Of a stretch of DNA of 64,000 nucleotides, positions 46,898 through 54,261 are shown one piece after another. The notes below the pieces were generated by a model. That model was not told where the DNA came from and did not search any database. It saw only the letters and a list, made by a program, of their open reading frames with translations. This stretch comes from Oscillospiraceae bacterium (GTDB lineage Bacteria > Bacillota > Clostridia > Oscillospirales > Oscillospiraceae). The stretch covers positions 1-64,000 of the forward strand of contig JAAWBF010000086.1 in the NCBI GenBank assembly GCA_022792555.1, in the 5' to 3' direction. The position numbers and the translations under genes are program-made. The stretch's first letter is position 1; every line of letters starts with the position of its first letter.

Positions 46898-47413
46898 TTA
46901 GGTAAGGCCAAACTGCTTTTCCAGCCGTGTTACAATGGCCTCTGGAGTCTCTTGTCCATCGTTTTCCACTACAACATCCGGGGTCTTGGGCTCGTCATAG
47001 GGCAGGTCCACCCCGACTACCTCCTTTGCGCCGGAGGAGTAGAGCTGCTTCTGATCCCGGCGGTAGAGGGTTTCCTGGGTTACCTTGATGTAAATTTCCT
47101 TGTAATGCTCGATGTTGGCCCGGTTCCAGTCCCGGATCTCGTCATACATGGAAATGCTGCACATCACCACATCAATCCCCTGTTGGGCCAGGGCGCGGCA
47201 CAGATAAAACTGCTGTTTGGCGTCCTTTAGCCGGGCGGCGGTGGAGTACCCTGTGCGTTTGAATACGCCGTCCATGGCATCCCCGTCCATACAGAACACA
47301 TTGGCCTTTTTCGCCCTGAGCCGCCGGTAAAACAGCCCTCCAATGGTGGTCTTTCCCGCCCCAGCAAGGCCGGTGAAAAAATAGACGGTGCCTGTTTTGT
47401 TTTTTTCCTCCAA
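46898..47413 (-). CDS. APS-kinase-like protein (CysC family)
   Basis: 171 residues from a TTG start (47413) eight bases after GAGGAGG. P-loop FTGLAGAGKTT (about 10-20), FCMDGDAMDGVFK (family DGD motif), then LYSSGAKEVVGVDLPYDEP, matching the C-terminal LYKKA...GIDSPYE(A/P) of adenylylsulfate kinase. CysC makes the sulfate donor PAPS. No ATP sulfurylase is visible in the window. It lies between a sulfotransferase-like gene (13 bp upstream) and the AEP block (173-bp gap), which suggests it feeds the sulfotransferase. Other small-molecule kinase roles are possible. Confidence 0.8.
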   Translation of the reverse strand: MEEKNKTGTVYFFTGLAGAGKTTIGGLFYRRLRAKKANVFCMDGDAMDGVFKRTGYSTAARLKDAKQQFYLCRALAQQGIDVVMCSISMYDEIRDWNRANIEHYKEIYIKVTQETLYRRDQKQLYSSGAKEVVGVDLPYDEPKTPDVVVENDGQETPEAIVTRLEKQFGLT

Positions 47414-47426
47414 AATGGTGTCCTCC

Positions 47427-49442
47427 TCAGTGGTACAGGGGTTGATCCAGAAGCGCCGGATCAAGCTCCAGCTTGGGCATCATGCGCAGAGGCTGGCCGT
47501 TCTTGTTGATGAAATAGAGGCCATCGATCATCGCCTTGCCGATACGCAGGCGGATGGTGTCATTTTTCTTGCAGATTTGATCTAAAATTTTTTGTCTTAC
47601 TGTTTCATCCACTTCTTTTGATACATGTTCCCCTTCTACACTCACTCCAAATTTATCATCAGATAAAACATTATTTCTCCAACTCGTAGCGATGCGGCCA
47701 TTGATATTGGTGAAACCCTTCATCCATTCTTCCAACTGCTTCTCATCCACAGAACCTCCGTCATAATAGTGGAAATCGTAGCCATAGAATTGATAAGCAT
47801 CCCGAAGACAGAATTCAATATAGGCCCGTTCCTCGTCGGTGGCGTATTCATCATAAGTGCGGTACACCGTAGCAGTATCGAATCCCACCACATTGCCCTC
47901 CGCCGTCTCCACATCGTGGACGCCCTTCTCCGAGCAGTAGGTCATGCTCTCGGTATAGGGGAGATCCAAAAACGCCGCCAGGGCAGTAAAGGTAGCACGG
48001 GGATTGGTTTTGCCGTCCTCAAAACGCACCAGCACACTGTCTTTAAATAACCGATCTTCCGGGTCGATCATGAAGCTGCGGTTAGCCACCCGGTCTACCG
48101 TCAGGTCGGAGGTCACAACCATCTTTCCGTCCAACTCCTTGACATGGCTTCGCTTTTCCACTTGCCATCGTATGGTGGCTGCATAGCTGGTGGTCACCCG
48201 GCGTAAGGGGCTGAAGGTCTTGATATATTTGAACGCCTTGAACACGGAGGAGTTACGGATCCTATCATACTGATCTGACGTCAGTGTTGTTCGCCCTTTT
48301 TCGTCAGGGAACAGGTCATAGTCGATGTTGGAAAAGTGGGGCTGGAAGAATAGGGCGGGGTAGATCCGGGTGGCATGATCCAGACCACCTATATAGGTGT
48401 CCTGACTGAGAAAAACCGTTGTTAAAATGTCCTTATCCGAGCGACTGCCGCTCCAGTATAGCTTTTCCGCCAGCTTATTGTTGAAGGAAATACCAGTGGT
48501 GCCAGAGGTGCGCAGTTTATCCGCCCGGTCAAACTCCGACTTGTAGCTCTGGATGACCTCCTCAATATCGTCAAGCATAACAGAGGGCATACACAGCAGA
48601 TTTGGGTGGTTGTCGAATACCTCATTGAAAAAATCGCCGCCGTTGTCCGAAGACAGCTGGGTATGCCAGATAAGCCGTTGAACATCCTGGACACCAATGG
48701 GTTTCACCGGATATTGGCTGTAGTCAACGCCGTACTCCGCCTTGAAGTCAATCGGATAGCGGCTGATTTCTTGTCCAAATAGAAAGACAATTTTCTTTTT
48801 CTCTAAAATACGCCGAATGTTCAGCACCTGCAAATGGGCACAGAAAGTCTCCCAGCTGGCGTAGTGGAGATACAGGTGGTTCTCCCGTCCGATATCCTCG
48901 CTGGGGCGCACGTTGTCGTATAAATATTCCAGTTCATATTGTGAATAAACATCCTGGGCCAGGATGGGATTCTCTAAATCTTTGAAGAAATTCCGACTGA
49001 TTACCGGGTGGTTGAAATTTATATATTCTCCGAATTTTTGCCCCGCCAGGTCGAAGGGCAGATAGCCGTTGTCGTCGAAGGGATAGAAATGTAAAGGCAG
49101 GTCCTCAAATTTTGGAAAGTTTGTCTGGAACAAGTATGGATATTTGGCAAGAGCCGCGCAGTTTTTCTCATATCGAGTTTTCATTAGTTTGATATTGGGC
49201 GTGTAGAACGCATCTGTCATGATGTCCAGGCACTCGGCCTTGAACTGCCCCTCATGGTAGAGCTGGTTAAACTGGGTGTAAGCGACCTTGTAGTCTCCAC
49301 CCATCCGCAGCAGGTAGACGGCGGCCTCCAGCCGCTCCTCCGGATCCAATCCACCCTGATGCAGAGCCAATGTAAAGGCGTTACAAGCATCTGCGGTAAC
49401 ACCCAATTGTGCGCACCGGCGGGCAATGTCAATGGTTTGCAT
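47427..49442 (-). CDS. sulfotransferase-like protein downstream of flagellin
   Basis: 671 residues, cytoplasmic by composition. Residues about 1-90 are helical and TPR-like. HTQLSSDNGGDFFNEVFDNHP (about 258-278, shortened) and LVRFEDGKTNPRATFTALAAF (about 462-480) resemble the 5'- and 3'-phosphosulfate binding segments of sulfotransferases (the second is close to RYEDL...P..T...I..FLG). The remaining parts match no family I can name. It follows flagellin after the flagellin terminator and precedes the APS-kinase-like gene, so sulfation (or a related transfer) of flagellin or its glycan is the best guess. AAAGGA precedes the ATG. Confidence 0.55.
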   Translation of the reverse strand: MQTIDIARRCAQLGVTADACNAFTLALHQGGLDPEERLEAAVYLLRMGGDYKVAYTQFNQLYHEGQFKAECLDIMTDAFYTPNIKLMKTRYEKNCAALAKYPYLFQTNFPKFEDLPLHFYPFDDNGYLPFDLAGQKFGEYINFNHPVISRNFFKDLENPILAQDVYSQYELEYLYDNVRPSEDIGRENHLYLHYASWETFCAHLQVLNIRRILEKKKIVFLFGQEISRYPIDFKAEYGVDYSQYPVKPIGVQDVQRLIWHTQLSSDNGGDFFNEVFDNHPNLLCMPSVMLDDIEEVIQSYKSEFDRADKLRTSGTTGISFNNKLAEKLYWSGSRSDKDILTTVFLSQDTYIGGLDHATRIYPALFFQPHFSNIDYDLFPDEKGRTTLTSDQYDRIRNSSVFKAFKYIKTFSPLRRVTTSYAATIRWQVEKRSHVKELDGKMVVTSDLTVDRVANRSFMIDPEDRLFKDSVLVRFEDGKTNPRATFTALAAFLDLPYTESMTYCSEKGVHDVETAEGNVVGFDTATVYRTYDEYATDEERAYIEFCLRDAYQFYGYDFHYYDGGSVDEKQLEEWMKGFTNINGRIATSWRNNVLSDDKFGVSVEGEHVSKEVDETVRQKILDQICKKNDTIRLRIGKAMIDGLYFINKNGQPLRMMPKLELDPALLDQPLYH

Positions 49443-49477
49443 GGCGCGGCTTCCTTTCGTGTTTAATCAAAAGGAGA

Positions 49478-49494
49478 GCGGGCCGAAGCCCGCC
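49478..49494 (-). terminator. flagellin terminator
   Basis: GCGGGC-TTCG-GCCCGC followed by TCTCCTTTT on the minus strand, 44 bp after the flagellin stop. It should limit read-through into the modification genes. Confidence 0.8.
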
Positions 49495-49537
49495 CCCCCG
49501 GTTTGGGTTATGTGATTTTGCCGGAGTCTATTCCAAA

Positions 49538-51232
49538 TTACTGGAGGAGCTGGAGAACACCCTGGGGAACCTGGTTCGCCTGGGCCAGCATGGCCTGAGC
49601 GGACTGGATCAGGATGTTGTTTTTGGTGTAAGCCATCATCTCCTCGGCCACGTCGGTGTCGCGGATGGTGGACTCGGCGTCCTGGATGTTCTCGGTCATG
49701 ACGGACAGGTTGTTGATAGTGTGGTCCAAACGGTTCTGGGTGGCACCCAGAGTACCGCGGACATCGGACACTTGGTTAATGGCAGCCTTGATCTTGGCAA
49801 TGGCCTCCACTGCGCCATCCTGAGTGCCAATATTAATTTTATCAATACCAAGGGCAGCGCAATGCATATCACCAATATCTACCTTCAGTTGGTTGAAGGA
49901 GTCAGCGGTATCGCCGATCTGGAGCTGCAGGCTCTTGCCGGTAGCGGCACCGGGAGCGCCGATCTGAACAATGGCTTCGGAGGTCTTTAGGTTCTTCCAA
50001 GTGGCGTCGGTAGCGGTGGAGGTTGGACCGGTCAGATCCCACTCGCTGTAGTCCTTCAGGGCACCCTTCTTCTCAGTCAGATATACTTTTCCACTATTAC
50101 CATCGGCGGTGATGTCAAACAGCTTGTTGTTCTTCTGGCTCAGCAGCTTGGCCGCCTCGGTAGCCAGAGATGCGTAGGTTTCCTCGTACATGGACAGGTC
50201 GATGACGGTGCCGCCGCCGCCCACGCCATCCTTACCGATCTTGAAGGAGTAGGTCTCGTTGCCAATCTTGATGGTAGTGCCGTCTTTGAGTCCAGACAGA
50301 GTGAAGTTGCCCTGGGCTAGTTTTTCGTCGCCAGCGGCGGCCACAGGCTTGTCGTGGTGGACGGCCAGGTCATAGCCGTTGTTACTGGTGACGTCAGTAG
50401 ACGCCGGGTCAATGCCACCAGTAAGCGCGGTCGCGTAGAAGGTTTCCTCCGCATCGGTGGTGGGCACCACCTTGCCAGTCAGCTTGATTTTGCCGTCGCC
50501 GGCGTCGCTGACGGTAAAGGTGAGACTGTTGATAGTGACTTCGCCGGCGGTCAGGGACAAGGTGAGGTCAGAGAAACTGACTGTCTCTCCCTTGCTGACC
50601 GTACCATTGAGGGTACCAAGCGTCACACCAGCCACAGTGATCGTGGCCACCGTAGCATTAGCTATGGAAGTGCCGGTGGCTGCCAGCTTCAGAACCAGAT
50701 CGCCTACATCAATGGTGAGTTCGCCCTTCTCGCCAGCTCCAGTGCCACGTAGGCCATCTTCTGTTTTGGTAATAGTCGCATCAGTGAACTCAACAGCGCC
50801 CTTGCCGCTCATAGAGCCGTCCAATAGCTGGATACCGTTAAAGTTGGAGGAGTCGGCGATACGGTTGATCTCGCTGCGGAGCTGATCCACTTCCTTCTGG
50901 AGCTGGGCGCGGTCAGTGGTATCCTCATAGGTGCCGTTAGCGGACTGGGTAGCCAGCTCCACCATACGGTTGAGCATGTCATGGACCTCAGTCAGAGCGC
51001 CCTCGGCGGTCTGCACGAGAGAAATGCCGTCCTTCGCGTTCTTCTGGGCAGTCTCCAGGCCGGTGATCTGGGCGCGCATCTTCTCAGAAATGGCCAGACC
51101 AGCGGCGTCGTCACCGGCGCGGTTGATCTTGTAACCGGAAGAGAGCTTCTCCAGGTTCTTCTTCATGGCGGAGACGTTGTTGGTGTAGTTGCGATAGGCC
51201 GACATAGCCATTATATTGTGTTGAATCCTCAT
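49538..51232 (-). CDS. fliC: flagellin
   Basis: 564 residues. N-terminal D0/D1: MRIQHNIMAMSAYRNYTNN, LEKLSSGYKINRAGDDAAGLAISEKMRAQ and LVQTAEGALTEVHDMLNRMVELATQSANGTY (quoted in parts). C-terminal D1/D0: LGATQNRLDHTINNLSVMTENIQDAESTIRDTDVAEEM, ending in LAQANQVPQGVLQLLQ. The about 280-residue variable centre (about 140-430) is Thr/Gly/Lys-rich, a possible target for glycan or sulfate modification. The ATG at 51232 has GGAGG eight bases before. The csrA gene lies 158 bp upstream; I found no convincing promoter between them, so it may be cotranscribed. Confidence 0.96.
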   Translation of the reverse strand: MRIQHNIMAMSAYRNYTNNVSAMKKNLEKLSSGYKINRAGDDAAGLAISEKMRAQITGLETAQKNAKDGISLVQTAEGALTEVHDMLNRMVELATQSANGTYEDTTDRAQLQKEVDQLRSEINRIADSSNFNGIQLLDGSMSGKGAVEFTDATITKTEDGLRGTGAGEKGELTIDVGDLVLKLAATGTSIANATVATITVAGVTLGTLNGTVSKGETVSFSDLTLSLTAGEVTINSLTFTVSDAGDGKIKLTGKVVPTTDAEETFYATALTGGIDPASTDVTSNNGYDLAVHHDKPVAAAGDEKLAQGNFTLSGLKDGTTIKIGNETYSFKIGKDGVGGGGTVIDLSMYEETYASLATEAAKLLSQKNNKLFDITADGNSGKVYLTEKKGALKDYSEWDLTGPTSTATDATWKNLKTSEAIVQIGAPGAATGKSLQLQIGDTADSFNQLKVDIGDMHCAALGIDKINIGTQDGAVEAIAKIKAAINQVSDVRGTLGATQNRLDHTINNLSVMTENIQDAESTIRDTDVAEEMMAYTKNNILIQSAQAMLAQANQVPQGVLQLLQ

Positions 51233-51242
51233 TGTATTTGCC

Positions 51243-51276
51243 TCCCTAGCAAAATTTTCTGTGTTTGAACTATCCT
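51243..51276 (-). promoter_or_regulatory. possible CsrA sites in the flagellin leader
   Basis: On the minus strand GGA occurs in CGAAGGATAG (about 51276-51271) and in CTAGGGAGG (51249-51241), the latter overlapping the ribosome site, about 30 nt apart. In Bacillus hag mRNA, CsrA blocks the ribosome site through a similar pair. This is inference from motif and spacing only. Confidence 0.35.
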
Positions 51277-51390
51277 TCGTTCTCCCACAACAGTTAGGTG
51301 GAGCGCCGCCCGTTCTGTCTGCTGTGGCCACAGCGTTCAAAACCTTTGGCGCGGGTACTATTTCATCCAGCTCGTCAGCCGATATGAAAT

Positions 51391-51756
51391 CTAACGAGTC
51401 GGCTCTGCTGCGTTCTCTTCCGATCCCGGCGGGAATATGTGGTTTAACTGCCGACGCAGGGCTTTTACATCATCATCCCTGCCGTCCATCTTGGACAACA
51501 ACGTCCGCATGGCGGCAAGGGCCTGTGCCTTGCTCCGGTTCCATGGGATTTCCGGCCTGTGCCAGCGGGTAGCGTCAAACACACAGTCAGGGCGTTTTCC
51601 GCCTGCGCGCTCCAGGACCTCCCCCCGCACAACGGGGATCTCTCTGGGGGCCTGGATTAGGAGTTTACAGTGGTCTCCCGACATTCGGTCGAACTGGAGC
51701 ACGACATCACTGCCGACGGTCACATATTCTCCTGGCGCAAGAGATAAGCAGAGCAT
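51391..51756 (-). CDS. csrA: CsrA-family RNA-binding regulator with C-terminal extension
   Basis: 121 residues. The first 52 match CsrA: MLCLSLAPGEYVTVGSDVVL, then IQAPREIPVVRGEVLERAG, including the key Arg of the last strand (PVxRxE). The two N-terminal arginines of E. coli CsrA (R6, R7) are absent. The remaining 65 residues are an unusual Arg/Asp-rich tail. Ordinary CsrA is 60-75 residues. It lies directly upstream of flagellin, as in Bacillus csrA-hag, and probably represses flagellin translation. FliW, its usual antagonist, is not in the window. AGGAG lies ten bases before the ATG. Confidence 0.8.
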   Translation of the reverse strand: MLCLSLAPGEYVTVGSDVVLQFDRMSGDHCKLLIQAPREIPVVRGEVLERAGGKRPDCVFDATRWHRPEIPWNRSKAQALAAMRTLLSKMDGRDDDVKALRRQLNHIFPPGSEENAAEPTR

Positions 51757-51963
51757 CGCATTTCAACTCCTTTTACAGTTCAGCGGTACGACAATCCCTT
51801 CTCCCGCTCTCAAAAGCCGCTCTCTGCGGCGTAGACGAAACAGTTCATCGTCATAATATTGGGGACACCCGCCACTGCCTGGCCCACGCAGTACAGGCGT
51901 TGGATTCTGGCAGAACGGCGCGCTTCCAGCGTGCGCACACACTGTCTCGTTTCCCACCCTTTG
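51757..51963. other. spacer between csrA and the guide-RNA-like region
   Basis: About 200 bp. It has an imperfect CGCGC...GCGTGCGCACACACTGTC block (about 51925-51950), also present near 8971-8990, and should hold the csrA promoter, but I cannot identify a good sigma-A or sigma-28 site. Confidence 0.4.
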
Positions 51964-52102
51964 GCCCGGTGAACGCTAATTGATACGGAATCCCTCGATT
52001 GCGCATCAATCAACGCTCCCGCAGCCGGAAAATGGGCGCTGACCGGCGTCCCAACCGGCGAGGCGGCGTCAGCCGCCGGTTCTAAGAAACTGTTTCAATC
52101 GA
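51964..52102 (-). ncRNA. candidate guide RNA (omega/reRNA-like) of the TnpB-like protein
   Basis: It starts at the end of the tldR-like gene (and probably overlaps its last codons) and is on the same strand, the standard place for TnpB guide RNAs. Predicted parts: a GC hairpin (ACCGGCG...CGCCGGT, 52080-52054), then GGCTGCGG at about 52025, a 13-bp stem closed entirely by Watson-Crick and G-U pairs (about 52016-51973) and a scaffold end at TATCAA (51985-51980). GGCTGCGG and a (T/A)TCAA end recur in the same order in the IS605 remnant at 54490-54680. The predicted guide then begins TTAGCGTTCACCGGG (51979-51965). The exact boundary is inferred. Confidence 0.5.
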
Positions 52103-53281
52103 TCAAGCGCTTTCTCGCTGCGCCTGTGTCCTGAAATATTGGTGCAGGCCCTGGGCCTTGATATTTTTGGCGGCGTTGACCTCCCGATTGTGGGCTGTAC
52201 CGCACTTGGGACAGGTCCAGGCAGTTTCCCTGGCGCCCAGCTCCTCCCGGACCAGTCCACAGACCGAACAGGTCCGCGTGGTGGGGACATAGCGGTCCAC
52301 CACGAGGAACTGCTTCCCCTGCCGGGCCAGCTTGTATTGTAAGCATGTTCGGAATGCCCCAAATCCACCCTCCAACGTGTTCCCGCGCTTGACACGCTGG
52401 GACATCGCCTGAATGGAATCACCTCTCACACATATGGCGTCCCAGACGTTGGCTATCCGCCGGGATTCCTTATGAAGGAAGTCCTTTCGCTGATTGGCGA
52501 TGTGTTCATGGAGCAGACGGTATTTTTGAACCGCCTCTTGATAGTTCTTGGAACCGGGCTGCATCCGGGAGAGCTTTTGCTGGAGCTTGGTCAGCTTCTC
52601 CTGTGACTGCTTCAGCCAGCGGGGCGGATCGGCCATGGACCCATCGTCAGCCACATAAAAGTGCTGCATGGAGTATTTCAGACCGGCTGTCGTTTCTTCT
52701 GTTGGCACAACCGCTTGTGGCTTTTTGACCGCGCACTCGTACAGAATGGCACAGGTATATTTGCCGGTTCGAGTCTTTTCCACGGTGATGCGCTTGAGCT
52801 TCCACCAGGCTTGGGGGCGGCGGGAGAACTTCGCTTTCACAATCCCCGCCTTGGTCATGCGGATACCATCCTCTGTAATATAGATGGTGGGCCCAGATTC
52901 GAACTCATGATTGCACGCCGTAAACGAACTGTGGTCTGTTTTCTTTTTCTTAAATCTGGGATATCCAAAGGACTCCGGATTTTTGAAAAATACCCGGAAC
53001 GCCTGGGAGAGCTTATTGTGCTCCTGGATGAGGGCCTGATTGTCTACCTCCCTCAGAAATGGAGCGCCATTTTTATACTTGGCTGGGGTTGGAATGAAGT
53101 GCTTCCCCGTGGCGAGGTAAAAGTATTTCTGGTCTGAAAGCATTTGGTTCCAGATATACCGGCAGCAGCCGAAGGTCCTTTCAAACAGTTCTGTCTGAGC
53201 CTTATTCGGATAGAGCCGGACTTTGATGGTGTTATACTGGAGTATTTTGCCGTCTGCGACAGCAGCTTTCTTCCATGCCAT
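52103..53281 (-). CDS. tldR: nuclease-dead TnpB homologue (TldR-like RNA-guided repressor)
   Basis: 392 residues of the IS200/IS605 TnpB family, with the helical N-terminal part (about 15-110) and the WED/REC-like region intact. All three RuvC catalytic positions are changed: GLDYS to GLKYS (K202), VEDL to VRGD (R286), and HDRDVNAA to HNREVNAA (E367). The zinc ribbon (Cys 338, 341, 357, 360) is kept. The frame is open and undamaged, so selection has preserved a binding protein without cleavage. Such TnpB-like nuclease-dead repressors (TldR) are known, and one clade sits beside flagellin genes in enterobacterial prophages. ATG 53281 follows GGGAG by nine bases, and the invertible segment begins 19 bp upstream. 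Confidence 0.85.
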   Translation of the reverse strand: MAWKKAAVADGKILQYNTIKVRLYPNKAQTELFERTFGCCRYIWNQMLSDQKYFYLATGKHFIPTPAKYKNGAPFLREVDNQALIQEHNKLSQAFRVFFKNPESFGYPRFKKKKTDHSSFTACNHEFESGPTIYITEDGIRMTKAGIVKAKFSRRPQAWWKLKRITVEKTRTGKYTCAILYECAVKKPQAVVPTEETTAGLKYSMQHFYVADDGSMADPPRWLKQSQEKLTKLQQKLSRMQPGSKNYQEAVQKYRLLHEHIANQRKDFLHKESRRIANVWDAICVRGDSIQAMSQRVKRGNTLEGGFGAFRTCLQYKLARQGKQFLVVDRYVPTTRTCSVCGLVREELGARETAWTCPKCGTAHNREVNAAKNIKAQGLHQYFRTQAQRESA

Positions 53282-53299
53282 GTCGTCCCGCTCCCCTCC

Positions 53300-53330
53300 G
53301 GGCCACGCAAAAGGTATGGGTTTTGCGTGG
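53300..53330 (-). repeat. left inverted repeat of the invertible segment (hix-like)
   Basis: 31 bp, exact inverse copy of 53419-53449. It contains a 28-bp dyad with 10-bp perfect arms CCACGCAAAA around an 8-bp centre. Hin/Gin-type crossover sites have the same form: 26-bp palindromes with AAAACC-like half sites next to a two-base core. Confidence 0.8.
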
Positions 53331-53418
53331 ACGGCTGAAAGGATAAATTTTTTTGAAATGGGGCTTAATTTTGCCTAATAAATGTCCGATACAAAGGGTG
53401 AACACAGTGGAAATAAGG
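53331..53418. other. invertible segment carrying an outward promoter
   Basis: 88 bp between the exact inverted repeats. In the given orientation its promoter-like signals read on the plus strand, away from the tldR-like gene. Flipping would point them at it, with the start about 70 nt upstream of its ATG. No convincing promoter faces the gene in the present orientation. Confidence 0.7.
53353..53392 (+). promoter_or_regulatory. promoter signals inside the invertible segment
   Basis: Two overlapping readings. A sigma-28 type site: TAAT (53366-53369), 15 bases, TCCGATAC (53385-53392), close to TAAA-N15-GCCGATAA. A sigma-A type site: TTGAAA (53353-53358), 17 bases, TAATAA (53376-53381), with a weak -10. 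A sigma-28 site would tie the switch to the flagellar regulon. Confidence 0.5.
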
Positions 53419-53449
53419 CCACGCAAAACCCATACCTTTTGCGTGGCCC
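53419..53449 (+). repeat. right inverted repeat of the invertible segment (hix-like)
   Basis: Exact inverse of 53300-53330 over 31 bp; begins 37 bp from the end of the invertase gene. The close linkage of site pair and invertase is typical of Hin/Gin-type switches. Confidence 0.8.
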
Positions 53450-53485
53450 TATTGCTGCATTTTATATTTCTGTCTTTTGTGGCGT

Positions 53486-54121
53486 TTAAGTCTTCAAACC
53501 GCCTTTCGGCACCGTTTCAAGACTTGCGCAATATTCCCGTGCCCTGCGCAGGAACGTATCGCGGGACATATTCAGTTTCTCAGCTGCGGTGCTGGCGGAA
53601 ATACCGCCCTCTCGCCACAGTTGAGCCATATTCCGAAACCCGGACGGCGGCGTCAAACGCTCCCGCCCAAACCGCACGCCCCTGGCCTTCGCCGCTGCGA
53701 TTCCCTCTGCCTGCCGCTGGCGGATGTTTTCCCGCTCCGTCTGGGCCACATAGCTGAGGAGCTGGAGCACAATGTCGGCAATCAGCGTTCCGATTAGGTC
53801 GCGTCCCTGCCGGGTGTCCAGCAGAGGCATATCCAGAACCACAATGGATGCTTTGCGTTCCTTGGTGATGTAAGCCCACTGCTCCAAAATTTCCTCGTAA
53901 TTGCGCCCCAACCGGTCAATGCTTTTCACCACCAGCACATCCTCCATCCCCAGCCCTTTTACCAAACGCTGATAGAGAGGACGGTTGAAATTCTTCCCGG
54001 AGAGCTTTTCTGTAACGATATTTTCTTCCAATACCCCAAACTCCCGCATCGCAGCCAGCTGCCGCGCTTCGTTCTGCTCCCGGGTGGACACCCGTATGTA
54101 GCCGTAAGTATTGCCATCCAT
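53486..54121 (-). CDS. Hin/resolvase-family serine recombinase, probable DNA invertase
   Basis: 211 residues. Small serine recombinase: nucleophile Ser in GYIRVSTREQN (residue 12), conserved Arg in VVKSIDRLGRNYEEI (about 68-71), TERENIRQRQAEGIAAAKARG on the dimer helix (about 128-148), and a C-terminal helix-turn-helix (GISASTAAEKLNMSRDTFLRRA, shortened). The size fits invertases/resolvases (180-210), not the large integrases. The paired hix-like sites lie 37-186 bp downstream. GGAGG lies eight bases before the ATG. It may flip the promoter segment that controls the TnpB-like gene. No Fis-type enhancer is identifiable. Confidence 0.88.
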   Translation of the reverse strand: MDGNTYGYIRVSTREQNEARQLAAMREFGVLEENIVTEKLSGKNFNRPLYQRLVKGLGMEDVLVVKSIDRLGRNYEEILEQWAYITKERKASIVVLDMPLLDTRQGRDLIGTLIADIVLQLLSYVAQTERENIRQRQAEGIAAAKARGVRFGRERLTPPSGFRNMAQLWREGGISASTAAEKLNMSRDTFLRRAREYCASLETVPKGGLKT

Positions 54122-54140
54122 GGCTTCGGCCTCCTTCTAC

Positions 54141-54186
54141 AAAATGGTATCCTTCCATTTTACAGAGAAACCGGCCTATAGAGCAA
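54141..54186 (-). promoter_or_regulatory. promoter and operator of the invertase gene
   Basis: Minus strand TTGCTC (54186-54181), 18 bases, TAAAAT (54162-54157). A dyad AAAATGG.../...CCATTTT (54141-54161) covers the -10 and start region and may be an autoregulatory site of the recombinase. Confidence 0.55.
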
Positions 54187-54261
54187 TTAATCGCGCAGAT
54201 GCTTTTTTATCGGAAACGATCTGGTTGGGAATACCAAATCTGCTGCCATGCTCTGCTAAAA

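Noticed and set aside
51329-51342. Guide match AGCGTTCA upstream of flagellin
   Set aside because: Only eight bases match and the first two guide bases mismatch, with no T-rich TAM beside it; likely chance.
52103-53281. Active IS605 transposon with TnpA
   Set aside because: No tnpA and no clear left end are visible and the nuclease centre is lost, so it is treated as domesticated.
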